64,000 nt of DNA from contig NZ_VCQT01000044.1 of NCBI RefSeq assembly GCF_005938655.1, positions 186,001 through 250,000 of the forward strand. Direction: 5' to 3'. Below the pieces are notes generated by a model. The model was given only the letters and a program-made list of their open reading frames with translations. It did no database searches and was not told the DNA's origin. Positions 35,001 to 42,949 of this stretch are shown one piece after another. The position numbers and the translations under genes were made by a program. Each line of letters starts with the position of its first letter. Position 1 is the first letter of the stretch. This DNA comes from Alloalcanivorax gelatiniphagus (GTDB lineage Bacteria > Pseudomonadota > Gammaproteobacteria > Pseudomonadales > Alcanivoracaceae).

Positions 35001-35174
35001 GACCAACGCCCCGGCAATGCCGGGATCGGTGACGCGGCCGGACACGCCGGCTGAGCCGCTTGCGCCTCCGTCCCCCCCGCCACTGCTACCCCCACCGCCG
35101 CCGCAGGCGGCCAGCAGGGCAAGAAAAAGGGCCACGGCCACGGGCCGTGCCCAGCGCGTGCATCGCTGATACAT
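32007..35174 (-). CDS. 1055-residue surface lipoprotein with Ig-like, helical-repeat and Ca-binding tail regions
   Basis: Lipoprotein (signal ends ALLAAC, then a Gly/Ser-rich linker). Residues about 45-115 resemble a carboxypeptidase-regulatory/Ig-like fold (SGRVTDPGIAGALVKLQ). Residues 180-980 are mostly helical, with TPR-like repeats. The C-terminus has thrombospondin type 3/EF-like acidic loops (DTDGDGRPDFF and DNDLDGDGITDDEDS) and a final CASCDG. The central part (about 32.65-33.95 kb) is much less GC-rich than both ends, so the gene is mosaic. First gene of the operon with receptor and MauG-like peroxidase. No named family is recognised. Confidence 0.85.
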   Translation of the reverse strand: MYQRCTRWARPVAVALFLALLAACGGGGGSSGGGDGGASGSAGVSGRVTDPGIAGALVKLQSASGNALAVPVRSDANGGFRFSVSSGANLSGARVVAQGGVDSQTGQDFTGLTLVGPVSGGNGLATPVSTLVMALVDDGSDLDSAGQTVAGWLGLDATRVLDDPATDGDLQRQSLRLTLLGVALNRESRPMTWLVDALRDTGDLDAAREWLATDPKLTEASRQRIIGLEQQFQAVAEAAPGQGADAVVAAAKRIAVRQGITLYLRDAFGQNTDDETSQANIAALADTLISANGGAGVPAGGAQIRNLMRYVLQSYQLDPAALSQSGFTVPAGLGGDSDIARITGLRALDHRIPLTNAEKLGMDSDARREYFYASDLSPFHRAERLFDGVLDDLILDPVYEEIAEGLAFAGQVGEAKTVLRTRVFQPFLRARTAQRIAYRLIETGSHNEAKAMVDTSLSELDGIIEAKGLENLTAPEADLYNSLVLDYRRLGEIEASQRAIDNVIDYVSLYEGRPYQSVYGKLLTAIRDNAELSVEKAVEQELVEPFLNDAIQSVDLFTRFVLGTGYQVRSGCTHYKLRTFYLTYSAGYYYALGADQELENIIDLFEQTRNLTPCNLEQTDVYVERMAAYYVATDQVDRYLQQVEETITDPREIEDALQNINVGIAFEAVVEGDLQGALDGLRRNYPEPEEYLGYLIDQSGTAHGLAEALYRNGYVLLGDQVRGAAWNFYLSDEYRDTYVQDYNALLGNGCLRLVQFAENWGDIDTARSWMGNCASVADEILKSITGKDERFAILTGIAIYQNRLGLIAEGSATIARAESEISAMLGRDYDKALLRLISLSLDNDNLGLALDYGREAQTRYFQEAAGATNDSTRSSAMSGGLSLATSLNQVAEQAGRMALRAGALNVTDQQNVADARAAARDLILGNGNQLGVANLADAQLSDSSRLTYLNQAVLVLAKARYYDEAVALTEKDGLSNNDRNLMLQSIATAMTGENDFAKGAIAVRDTDGDGRPDFFNLGVDAEDIAASALQLDNDLDGDGITDDEDSTPFCASCDG

Positions 35175-35218
35175 GACGGGTTCCCCCAGGTTCGCTTCGG
35201 TGTAAGGACGCCGGGGAA

Positions 35219-35249
35219 GATAATCTAAGTGATAATGATTCGCAATATT
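35219..35249 (-). promoter_or_regulatory. Fur-box-like tandem site upstream of the lipoprotein/TonB/MauG operon
   Basis: The 19-mer GATAATGATTCGCAATATT (from 35231) matches the Fur consensus GATAATGATAATCATTATC at 14 of 19 positions by eye. Another GATAAT hexamer lies 12 bases upstream (35219), which fits tandem Fur dimers. It sits 45-75 bp before the lipoprotein start and overlaps the last two bases of the araC-type gene. Repression by Fe-Fur is the natural reading. Confidence 0.65.
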
Positions 35250-36177
35250 ATGTAGGAAGTTGACCGCCGGCCAGATGCTCCCGGCGGTAGTCCCGGGGCG
35301 CCATGCCCATCACTTTCTTGAACAGGCGCGAGAAGTAGTAGGGGTCGTCGTGGCCCAGTTGCTGGGCGATGTCGGCCACGCTCAGGTCGGTGATGTCGAG
35401 CAGGTAGCAGGCGCGGCTGACCTTGAGATGCTGAAAGGCCTGCATCGGGGTCTGGCCGGTCTGGCGTTTGTATTCGCGGATGAAGTGGTAGCGGGACAGG
35501 TCGCTGGTGGCGGCCACCAGGGTGTCCAGGTCCACCCGTTCGTGCAGCCGCAAGCGCAGCCAGGCCTGCACCCGGGCCACGTCCAGGGCGTCGCTGCGCT
35601 CCTGGCGCTGGCGGCGCATCAGGGCCATGTAGGAGAGCAGGCTTTTCAGCAGGTTGGCGGCGTAGATCAGGTGGTCGCCGCGAAAGCGGGTCACGGTGAC
35701 CAGCAGGGCGTCCAGGTCTTCGGTAAGGCGCGGGTGATGGCCGACATGGGCGGCAAAGGCGTCCGGCCGGTCCAGCACCGCGTCGAAATAGTCGTCCACC
35801 CGGTCGCCGCCCAGGTGGGCCCAGTAGATGGTCCAGGGGTCGTCCGGGTTGGCCCGGTAGCGGTGCGGGCGGCCCTCACGGAACAGCAGCACGTCGCCGG
35901 CGCTGACCGGCCGCCAGCGGCCCTCCAGGCGCGCCTCCCCGGACCCGGCCAGGCAATAGATCAACAGGTGGTCCCGGGGGGCCCGGCGATCCATGTGATG
36001 GCCGGCGGCGCTGGGGTAAAAACCGGCGCCGAGGGGCAGGCAGTCACGGCACAGCGGGTGCGTCGCCAGCTCCGCCACCAGGCTCTGGGGAATCACCACC
36101 CGCCGGCCGCTTTCCGGCAGCGGCCACTGGGAGGTTTCCACCTGTGAACCGGTTCCGCTCATAGCAATTCTGTCCAT
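35248..36177 (-). CDS. mmsR: AraC-family regulator, probable MmsR
   Basis: The 309-residue activator has an N-terminal cupin-like sensor (residues 60-150; YPSAAGHHMDRR, VLLFREGRPHRY) and a C-terminal double helix-turn-helix with the AraC signature LSVADIAQQLGHDDPYYFSRLFKKVMG followed by PRDYRR. It is divergent from the GntP-mmsA-acyl-CoA dehydrogenase-mmsB operon, as mmsR is from mmsAB in P. aeruginosa, where it activates those genes in response to valine metabolites. The symbol rests on that context and the family. Confidence 0.82.
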   Translation of the reverse strand: MDRIAMSGTGSQVETSQWPLPESGRRVVIPQSLVAELATHPLCRDCLPLGAGFYPSAAGHHMDRRAPRDHLLIYCLAGSGEARLEGRWRPVSAGDVLLFREGRPHRYRANPDDPWTIYWAHLGGDRVDDYFDAVLDRPDAFAAHVGHHPRLTEDLDALLVTVTRFRGDHLIYAANLLKSLLSYMALMRRQRQERSDALDVARVQAWLRLRLHERVDLDTLVAATSDLSRYHFIREYKRQTGQTPMQAFQHLKVSRACYLLDITDLSVADIAQQLGHDDPYYFSRLFKKVMGMAPRDYRREHLAGGQLPT

Positions 36178-36303
36178 CCCCCATCAATTAAAGCCATCTT
36201 ATCGCCCATTGGGCTGTGGTACACCATAGCAATAATTGAAAAACGCGATGGTGCCGAACCTGCCTCATCGGAAGAACAACAACAGGATAAACAGGGAGAG
36301 CTC

Positions 36304-37614
36304 ATGCTTGTAGCCAGCTTCCTCGGGCTGTTCGCCGGCCTGGCGTTACTGGTGGTGCTGACCATGCGAGGCGTCAACATCATCATCTCCGCGGTGCTGT
36401 GCGCCATGCTGGTGGCGGTGTGCAGCGGCCTGCCACTGGACCAGGCCATGCTGGAGAGTTACATGGCCGGTTTCACCGGCTTCTTCACCGCCTGGTTTCC
36501 GGCCATTCTGCTGGGCGCCATCTTCGGCCAGCTGATGGACGACAGCGGCGCCGCCAAGGCCATCGCCCGCCAGTCCAGCCATTGGTTTGGCGAGAAGCGC
36601 GCCATCATGGCGGTGGTGGGCGCCTCGGCGATCCTCACCTACGGCGGGGTCAGCGTGTTCGTGGTCGGTTTCAGCGTTTACCCCATCGCCTTCGAGTTGT
36701 TCAAGGCGGCCAACCTGCCCCACCGCTTTATTCCCGGCGCCATGGTGTTCGGGTCGATCTCGTTCACCATGACCTCCCCCGGGTCGCCGGAAGTACAGAA
36801 CCTGATTCCCACCGAGCATTTCGGCACCACCGCGGTGGCCGGCGGCATGATCGGGGTGATCTGCGCGCTGACCATTCTGGTGCTGGGCGCCTGGGCAATC
36901 CGCCACCGGGTGCGCCGGGCGGTGAACGCCGGCGAGACCTTCGACCCGCCGGCGGCGGCGGTGCGCCAGCACGGCCGGGACGACGGCGTGGCGGTGCCCA
37001 CCTGGGCGGCCCTGTTGCCCCTGCTGGTGCTGGTGGGCGGTTTCAACCTGCTGTCGCTGGCCCTGGGCATGCGCCCGGTGGAGGCCCTGCTGGTGGCCAT
37101 GGGCGCCAGCCTGCTGCTCGGCTTCGTGCTGTTCCGCCGTCCTCTTCATCAGCGCGCCCGCACCCTGGGCACCGGCGCCGACAACGCGCTGGTGGCCACC
37201 GCCAATACCTGCGCGGTGGTGGGCTTCGGCGCGGTGGCGGCACTGACGCCGGCGTTCAAGGAAATCGTGGCGGTGCTCACCGGCCTGCCCGGGCTGGAAT
37301 ACGCCGGCCTGGCCATGGCGGTGACGGTGATCGCCGGCATCACCGGCTCCGCCTCCGGCGGCCTGGGCATCGCCCTGCCGATCCTGGCGCCGATCTACCA
37401 GGGCATGGGCCTGGACAACGGCGCCATGCACCGGATTTCGGCGCTGGCTTCCGGCGGTCTGGATTCGCTGCCGCACAACGGCTACGTGGTCACCACCATC
37501 CGCGCGGTCTGCAAGGAAACCCACCAGCGGGCCTACCCGATGGTGTTCATCGCCAGTGTGCTGGTGCCCTCGGTGGTGCTGGTATTGGCGGTGGTTCTGT
37601 ATACGCTGGTGTAA
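36304..37614 (+). CDS. GntP-family permease in the valine-degradation operon
   Basis: The 436-residue integral membrane protein has about 12 helices. GntP hallmarks are LTYGGVSVFVVGFSVYP, FTMTSPGSPEVQNLIPT and ITGSASGGLGIALPI. The family carries gluconate, hydroxybutyrate and other organic acids by H+ symport. Because it heads the mmsA-acyl-CoA dehydrogenase-mmsB unit and faces an MmsR-like regulator, a branched C4 acid such as 3-hydroxyisobutyrate is a plausible substrate (inference). A GGGAGAG ribosome site precedes the ATG. Confidence 0.88.
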   Translation: MLVASFLGLFAGLALLVVLTMRGVNIIISAVLCAMLVAVCSGLPLDQAMLESYMAGFTGFFTAWFPAILLGAIFGQLMDDSGAAKAIARQSSHWFGEKRAIMAVVGASAILTYGGVSVFVVGFSVYPIAFELFKAANLPHRFIPGAMVFGSISFTMTSPGSPEVQNLIPTEHFGTTAVAGGMIGVICALTILVLGAWAIRHRVRRAVNAGETFDPPAAAVRQHGRDDGVAVPTWAALLPLLVLVGGFNLLSLALGMRPVEALLVAMGASLLLGFVLFRRPLHQRARTLGTGADNALVATANTCAVVGFGAVAALTPAFKEIVAVLTGLPGLEYAGLAMAVTVIAGITGSASGGLGIALPILAPIYQGMGLDNGAMHRISALASGGLDSLPHNGYVVTTIRAVCKETHQRAYPMVFIASVLVPSVVLVLAVVLYTLV

Positions 37615-37662
37615 CGACGCCGGCCTCCGAATACGGCCAAAAAAATGCAAGGAGAAAGCGTT

Positions 37663-39168
37663 ATGAGCAACCGACTTCCGCAACTGATTCAGGGCGAGTT
37701 CCGACAAAGCGCCACCGACACCTGGATCCCCGTGACCAACCCGGCCAGCGGCGAAGTGCTGTGCGAAGCGCCGGCGGCCACCGCCGACGAAATGGAGCAG
37801 GCCATCGCCGCCGCCAAGGCCGCCTTTCTGGAATGGCGTGACGTGCCGGTGTCCGAGCGTGCCCGGCTGATGCTGCGCTATCAGCATCTGCTCAAGGAGC
37901 GCCATGACGACATCGCCAAGGTCCTGGCCAAGGAAACCGGCAAGGTATTCGCCGACGCCAAGGGCGACGTGTGGCGGGGCATTGAAGTGGTGGAACACGC
38001 CGCCAACATCGCCTCGTTGATGATGGGCGAAACGGTGGAGAACGTGGCCCGTGGCATCGACAGCCATTCCTGGACCCAGCCCCTGGGCGTGTGCGCCGGT
38101 ATCACCCCGTTCAACTTCCCGGCGATGATTCCGCTGTGGATGTTCCCCATGGCCATCGCCTGCGGCAACAGCTTCGTGCTCAAGCCCTCGGAACAGGACC
38201 CGATGACCCCCAACCTGCTGGCCGAGCTGTTCCTGGAGGCCGGCGCGCCGAAGAACCTTCTGCAGGTGGTGCACGGTGGCAAGACCCAGGTGGACACCCT
38301 GCTCACCCATGCGGAGATCAAGGCGGTGTCGTTCGTCGGCTCGGTGCCGGTGGGCCAGCACGTGTACCGCACCGCCACCGACCATCTGAAGCGCGCCCAG
38401 TGTTTCGCCGGCGCCAAGAACCACATGGTAGTGATGCCCGACGCCCGCAAGGACCAGGTGCTCAGCAACCTGGTGGGTTCCGCCTGCGGTGCCGCCGGCC
38501 AGCGTTGCATGGCGATCAGCGTGGCGGTGTTCGTGGGTGATTCGAAACAATGGCTGGACGAACTCAAGGACCAGTTCGCGGCGGTGCGCCCGGGCGCCTG
38601 GGACGACGACCAGGCCGCCTATGGCCCGCAGATCAGCGCCAAGGCCCGGGAGCGCATTCTCACCCTGATCCAACAGGGCAAGGAAGAAGGCGCCACCTGC
38701 CTGCTGGACGGCTCCGAGTGCAGCGTGGAGGGCTTGCCGGATGGCCACTGGGTGGGCCCCACCCTGTTCTCCGATGTGACGCCCCAAATGGCGCTGTATC
38801 GGGAGGAAATCTTCGGGCCGGTGCTGTGCTGCATGTGCGTGGACACCCTCGACGAAGCCATCGAGCTGGTCAACAACAGCCCCTATGGCAACGGCACCTC
38901 GATCTTCACCGCCAACGGCGCGGCGGCGCGCAAGTTCCGCCATGAGATCGAAGTGGGCCAGGTGGGCATCAACGTGCCGATTCCGGTGCCGCTACCGTTC
39001 TTCAGCTTTACCGGCTGGAAGGGTTCCTTCTACGGTGACCAGCACGCCTACGGCAAGCAGGCGGTGCGCTTCTACACCGAGACCAAGACGGTCACCAGCC
39101 GCTGGTTCGACGACGATATTCCGGACGCCACCCATGGCGGGCCGAACATGACCATTAACCTGAAATGA
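37663..39168 (+). CDS. mmsA: Methylmalonate-semialdehyde dehydrogenase (acylating)
   Basis: CoA-dependent aldehyde dehydrogenase that converts methylmalonate semialdehyde to propionyl-CoA in valine catabolism. 501 residues from [13 protein letters not shown], with AAGGAG upstream; an ATG six codons earlier lacks spacing. The Rossmann region holds [21 protein letters not shown]; the catalytic Cys is in GAAGQRCMA, as in other MmsA. The C-terminal half has the family's [14 protein letters not shown]. Order within the operon and the AraC-type regulator support the assignment. Confidence 0.95.
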   Translation: MSNRLPQLIQGEFRQSATDTWIPVTNPASGEVLCEAPAATADEMEQAIAAAKAAFLEWRDVPVSERARLMLRYQHLLKERHDDIAKVLAKETGKVFADAKGDVWRGIEVVEHAANIASLMMGETVENVARGIDSHSWTQPLGVCAGITPFNFPAMIPLWMFPMAIACGNSFVLKPSEQDPMTPNLLAELFLEAGAPKNLLQVVHGGKTQVDTLLTHAEIKAVSFVGSVPVGQHVYRTATDHLKRAQCFAGAKNHMVVMPDARKDQVLSNLVGSACGAAGQRCMAISVAVFVGDSKQWLDELKDQFAAVRPGAWDDDQAAYGPQISAKARERILTLIQQGKEEGATCLLDGSECSVEGLPDGHWVGPTLFSDVTPQMALYREEIFGPVLCCMCVDTLDEAIELVNNSPYGNGTSIFTANGAAARKFRHEIEVGQVGINVPIPVPLPFFSFTGWKGSFYGDQHAYGKQAVRFYTETKTVTSRWFDDDIPDATHGGPNMTINLK

Positions 39169-39171
39169 TGA

Positions 39172-39223
39172 TCGCGGCTGAAGCCGCTCCTACAGGTATC
39201 GGTGGGAGCGGCTTCAGCCGCGA
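39172..39223. repeat. REP-type palindromic element between mmsA and the acyl-CoA dehydrogenase gene
   Basis: Two inverted copies of TCGCGGCTGAAGCCGCTCCTAC-type sequence (GGGAGCGGCTTCAGCCGCGA on the right), separated by about 7 bases. They form a long hairpin in the intercistronic gap. Three further loci in the window carry the same unit, so it is a dispersed REP family. Confidence 0.88.
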
Positions 39224-39239
39224 ACCGCGAGGATCAAAC

Positions 39240-40391
39240 GTGGATTTCGCCCTCAACGAAGAACAACTGGCGTTCCGGGACACGGCACGCCAGTTCGCCG
39301 ACAAGGAGCTGGCGCCGTTCGCCGCCGAGTGGGACGCGGGCAGCGTGTTTCCCAAGGACACCATCCGCCGCGCCGGCGAGCTGGGTTTCTGCGCGCTGTA
39401 CTGCGACGAGGAACACGGCGGCCTGGGGCTGAGCCGGCTGGACGCGGCGCTGGTGTTCGAGCAGCTGGCCGCCGGCTGCACCTCCACCACCGCCTTTATC
39501 ACCATCCACAACATGGCCACCTGGATGCTGACCCACTTCGGCGGTGAGGCGGTGCGGGCGCGCTGGGCGGCACCGCTGATCAGCGGCGAGGCGCTGGCCT
39601 CCTACTGCCTCACCGAGCCCAACGCCGGCTCCGACGCCGCCTCGCTGAGCACCACCGCGAAGCGCGACGGCGATGACTATGTGATCAACGGCGCCAAGGT
39701 GTTTATCTCCGGCGCCGGTGACACCGACGTGCTGGTGCTGATGGCGCGCACCGGCGGGCCCGGCGCCGGTGGCATTTCCTGCTTCGCCATTCCGGCGGAC
39801 GCGGCCGGCGTCAGCTATGGCCGCAACGAAGAAAAGATGGGCTGGAAGAGCCAGCCCACCCGGGCCATCACCCTGGAGAACGTGCGGGTGCCGGCGGACC
39901 AGCGCATCGGTGACGAGGGCCAGGGCTTTCGTATCGCCATGGCCGGCCTGGACGGCGGCCGCATCAATATCGCCAGCTGCTCCCTGGGCGCCGCCACCGC
40001 CGCCCTCACCCAGGCGCAGAGCTACGTGGGCGAGCGCAAGCAGTTCGGGCAAGCCATCGCCGAGTTCCAGAACACCCAGTTCAGCCTGGCGGACATGGCC
40101 ACCCACCTGGTGGCGGCGCAACAGCTGGTGCGGCTGGCGGCCTGGAAGCTGGACCAGGGCGACGCGGACAAAAGCACCTACTGCGCCATGGCCAAACGGC
40201 TGGCCACGGATTTGTGTTTTGACGTCTGCAACCAGGCGCTGCAGCTGCATGGCGGCTACGGCTACATCAAGGAGTACCCGCTGGAGCGCTATGTGCGCGA
40301 CAGCCGGGTGCATCAGATTCTGGAAGGCACCAACGAAATCATGCGGGTAATCATCGCCCGCCGGGTGCTCAAGGATTTGTCGTTTTTATAA
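39240..40391 (+). CDS. Acyl-CoA dehydrogenase, probable isobutyryl-CoA dehydrogenase
   Basis: FAD-dependent dehydrogenase, 383 residues. The start is GTG (VDFALNEEQLAFRDTARQ), with GAGG six bases upstream; the longer ATG-initiated frame would translate the REP element. Motifs: YCLTEPNAGSDAASL and WKSQPTRAI near FAD/CoA sites, RKQFGQAIAEFQ, and the C-terminal RVHQILEGTNEIMR carrying the active-site Glu of the isobutyryl/short-chain group. In the valine pathway it makes methacrylyl-CoA. Located between mmsA and mmsB. Confidence 0.91.
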   Translation: MDFALNEEQLAFRDTARQFADKELAPFAAEWDAGSVFPKDTIRRAGELGFCALYCDEEHGGLGLSRLDAALVFEQLAAGCTSTTAFITIHNMATWMLTHFGGEAVRARWAAPLISGEALASYCLTEPNAGSDAASLSTTAKRDGDDYVINGAKVFISGAGDTDVLVLMARTGGPGAGGISCFAIPADAAGVSYGRNEEKMGWKSQPTRAITLENVRVPADQRIGDEGQGFRIAMAGLDGGRINIASCSLGAATAALTQAQSYVGERKQFGQAIAEFQNTQFSLADMATHLVAAQQLVRLAAWKLDQGDADKSTYCAMAKRLATDLCFDVCNQALQLHGGYGYIKEYPLERYVRDSRVHQILEGTNEIMRVIIARRVLKDLSFL

Positions 40392-40399
40392 ACGCCGGA

Positions 40400-40420
40400 T
40401 CGCGGCTGAAGCCGCTCCTG
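40400..40420. repeat. Single REP half-element before mmsB
   Basis: One copy of TCGCGGCTGAAGCCGCTCCTG in the 56-bp gap between the dehydrogenase stop and mmsB, matching the arms of the paired element upstream. It contains an internal short dyad (CGGCT/AGCCG) and could fold alone. Confidence 0.82.
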
Positions 40421-40447
40421 CGGCCCGAGAACAATAAGGAGATCATC

Positions 40448-41341
40448 ATGAAAATCGGTTTCTTCGGCGTGGGCAACATGGGCGGCCCGATGGCCGCCAA
40501 CCTGGCCGCCGCCGGCCACGACGTGACCGCCTTCGATCTGGTGCCCGCCCTGCTGGTGGCCGCCGAGGAAAGTGGCGTGCACACCACCGACACCCCGGCG
40601 GACGCCCTGGATGGCGCCGAGGTGGTGATCAGCATGCTGCCCTCGGCGGCGGCGGTCACCGGCCTGTACCTGGGCGACGACGGCATCCTGCCGGCGATCG
40701 GCGCGGACGCGCTGATCATTGACTGCTCCACCATCGACGCGGCCACCAGCCGGCGGGTGGCGGAAGCCGCCGAGGCGTCCGGGCGGCAGATGATCGACGC
40801 GCCGGTGTCCGGCGGCGTGGGCGGCGCCCGCGCCGGCACCCTGACCTTTATCTGCGGCGGCAGCGAAGCGGCGGTGGAACGGGCCCGGCCGATTCTCGAC
40901 GTGATGGGCAAGAACGTGTTCCGCGCCGGCCCGCCGGGGGCCGGACAGGTGGCGAAAATCTGCAACAACATGCTGCTCGCCGTGCACATGATCGGCACCG
41001 CCGAAGCGCTGCAGATGGGTGCCGACCACGGCCTGGACCCCAGGGTGCTGTCGGAGATCATGCGCGTCAGTTCCGGCGGCAACTGGTCCCTGGAGGTCTA
41101 CAACCCCTGGCCCGGCGTGATGCCCAACGTGCCGGCGTCCAACAATTACGACGGCGGCTTCGGCGTCAATCTGATGAACAAGGACCTGGGCCTGGCCCTG
41201 GAAGCGGCGCTGGCCTCGCGCTCCGCCACGCCCATGGGGGCCCTGGCGCGCAGCCTCTATGCCAGCCACGCCAACCAGGGTTACGGCAATAAGGACTTTT
41301 CCAGCATCCTGGCGCAGTTCAAGCGCAAGGAAGAAAGCTGA
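40448..41341 (+). CDS. mmsB: 3-hydroxyisobutyrate dehydrogenase
   Basis: NAD-dependent beta-hydroxyacid dehydrogenase, 297 residues. It has an N-terminal Rossmann motif IGFFGVGNMGGPMAANLAAAGH, the substrate loop DAPVSGGVGGARAGTLTF, and the catalytic Lys in GAGQVAKICNNMLLA. It oxidises 3-hydroxyisobutyrate to methylmalonate semialdehyde, the substrate of MmsA. AAGGAG precedes the ATG. Last gene of the valine operon; the amidase stop on the other strand abuts its end. Confidence 0.95.
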   Translation: MKIGFFGVGNMGGPMAANLAAAGHDVTAFDLVPALLVAAEESGVHTTDTPADALDGAEVVISMLPSAAAVTGLYLGDDGILPAIGADALIIDCSTIDAATSRRVAEAAEASGRQMIDAPVSGGVGGARAGTLTFICGGSEAAVERARPILDVMGKNVFRAGPPGAGQVAKICNNMLLAVHMIGTAEALQMGADHGLDPRVLSEIMRVSSGGNWSLEVYNPWPGVMPNVPASNNYDGGFGVNLMNKDLGLALEAALASRSATPMGALARSLYASHANQGYGNKDFSSILAQFKRKEES

Positions 41342-42772
41342 TCAGGCGTCCTGAATGCGCCGCCAGGGACGGGCGGCCTCCAGTTCATAGGCCAGTTCCA
41401 GCAGGGTACGCTCGCCGCCCTGCACCGCCGCCAGCTGCACGCCGATGGGCAGCCCCTCGGCGCTGGCACCCAGCGGCAACGAAATCGCCGGGCTGCCGGA
41501 AGCGTTGTTGGCCGGCGTGAAGCTGGCGTATTTGATCAGCCGGTCGATCAGCGTCTCGAACGGCAGGGTCGGGCTCAGGTAACCCAGCTCCGGCACGGTA
41601 CGGGCCAGCACCGGCGACAGCACCACGTCATAGTGGCGGAAGCTGTCCGCGTACTCCTGCCAGGTGCGGCGCAGGCGGTAGAGCACCGCCGGCGTCTTCC
41701 ACAGCCGGCGGCGATAGTAGGCCGCCAGGCCCAGGGTCAGATCGTCCAGCCGGTCGGCCTGGAACCCGGCGCCGAACAGCCGCGCGCCGAAACGGCTGAC
41801 CATGAACGCCATCATCCCGTAGTAGGTGACGAAGTCGTCGATGAACGAGGGCTTCAGCGGGATCGGTGCTTCTTCCACATGGTGTCCCAGGTCCGCCAGC
41901 AGCCGGGCGCTGTCCTCCACCGCCGCGCGGGTGTCCGCGTCGGTGGCGCTGCCGGTAATGGAATCCAGCACCAGCCCCACCTTCAGCCGGCGCCGGCCCG
42001 GGCCGGTGACCTCGCCGATGGCCGGCAGTTTGGGGTTGCGGTAATAGCGCTCGGCGGCGGCGAAGAAAGCGGCGGTGTCGCGGACGCTGCGGGTCAGCAC
42101 CCCTTCGCTGATCAGATCCACCGGCAGGGACTGGGAGGCCTCCGACTTCACCAGCCGGCCCCGGGTGGGTTTGAGCCCCACCAGGCCGCAGCAGGCGGCG
42201 GGAATGCGGATCGAACCGCCGCCGTCATTGCCGTGGGCGATGGGCAGAGCACCAGCGGCCACCAGGGCGCCGGCGCCGCCGGAAGAGGCGCCAGAGGAAT
42301 AGCCGGTGTGCCAGGGATTGCGGGTGGCCGGCTGGTCCATGAACTCGGTGCTGGCGCTGAAACCGAAGTCCGGCAGCCGGCTCTTGCCCAGCAGAACGAA
42401 ACCCTGGGCAAGAAACTGGCGGGTGAAATCGCTGTCCTTGTCCGCCGGCCGGGTGTGCACCGCCGCCGAGCCGTGGCCGGTGGCCAGGCCGGCCACGTCG
42501 ATGTTGTCCTTGATCAGGGTGGGCACGCCGGCAAAGGCGCCGCCGCCGCAACGGGCCGCCTCGCCACGGCCGCGCTCGAAGGTCTCCAGGGCCACCGCGT
42601 GCAGTTGCGGGTCCACCCGGCCGATGCGCTCGATGGCGGCTTCGGTCACTTCAACGGCGCTGACCGCGCCCTGCTTGATCAGCGAGGCCAGCCCGGTGGC
42701 ATCGTGATCGCCCAGGGCGTCGTCGGTAAAGGCGTGCAGGCGTTGGCGCGGATCGCTCATCGGGGTGCCCAT
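41342..42772 (-). CDS. Amidase signature family protein
   Basis: The 476-residue amidase has catalytic Lys in PTLIKDNIDVAG, the Ser-cisSer pair in the Gly-rich GYSSGASSGGAGALVAAG and the downstream GSIRIPAACCGLVGLKPTRG, so the Ser-Ser-Lys triad is complete. The start at MGTPMSDPRQRL has AGGAGG six bases upstream. There is no signal peptide. The substrate could be an amide, nitrile product or cyclic imide. It is convergent with mmsB and divergent from an SDR gene. Confidence 0.9.
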   Translation of the reverse strand: MGTPMSDPRQRLHAFTDDALGDHDATGLASLIKQGAVSAVEVTEAAIERIGRVDPQLHAVALETFERGRGEAARCGGGAFAGVPTLIKDNIDVAGLATGHGSAAVHTRPADKDSDFTRQFLAQGFVLLGKSRLPDFGFSASTEFMDQPATRNPWHTGYSSGASSGGAGALVAAGALPIAHGNDGGGSIRIPAACCGLVGLKPTRGRLVKSEASQSLPVDLISEGVLTRSVRDTAAFFAAAERYYRNPKLPAIGEVTGPGRRRLKVGLVLDSITGSATDADTRAAVEDSARLLADLGHHVEEAPIPLKPSFIDDFVTYYGMMAFMVSRFGARLFGAGFQADRLDDLTLGLAAYYRRRLWKTPAVLYRLRRTWQEYADSFRHYDVVLSPVLARTVPELGYLSPTLPFETLIDRLIKYASFTPANNASGSPAISLPLGASAEGLPIGVQLAAVQGGERTLLELAYELEAARPWRRIQDA

Positions 42773-42949
42773 GGTGGCCCTCCTGTTGTTGGCCGCTTGT
42801 TGTGGCCGCTTGTTGTTATGTGGCCGCCGTTTCGCGGAAGTATCAGCACCTGAATGTACCATGGTGCCAAATTCAGAGCGGGCCAATTGCGGCTGCCCGG
42901 GGGCCCGGTTGGGCGTACAGTTGGGCTTTCGTTTTACGGGAGAGAGACC

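Noticed and set aside
36346-38943. 865-codon minus-strand frame across gntP and mmsA
   Set aside because: Antisense to two well-supported genes, with His/Gly/Gln-rich low-complexity translation.
39165-39239. Longer ATG start for the acyl-CoA dehydrogenase
   Set aside because: The 25 extra codons translate the REP element; a GTG with GAGG upstream starts exactly where family homology begins.
42780-42830. Short tandem repeat GGCCGCTTGTTG before the amidase
   Set aside because: Only two copies plus a partial; too short for a CRISPR or VNTR call.
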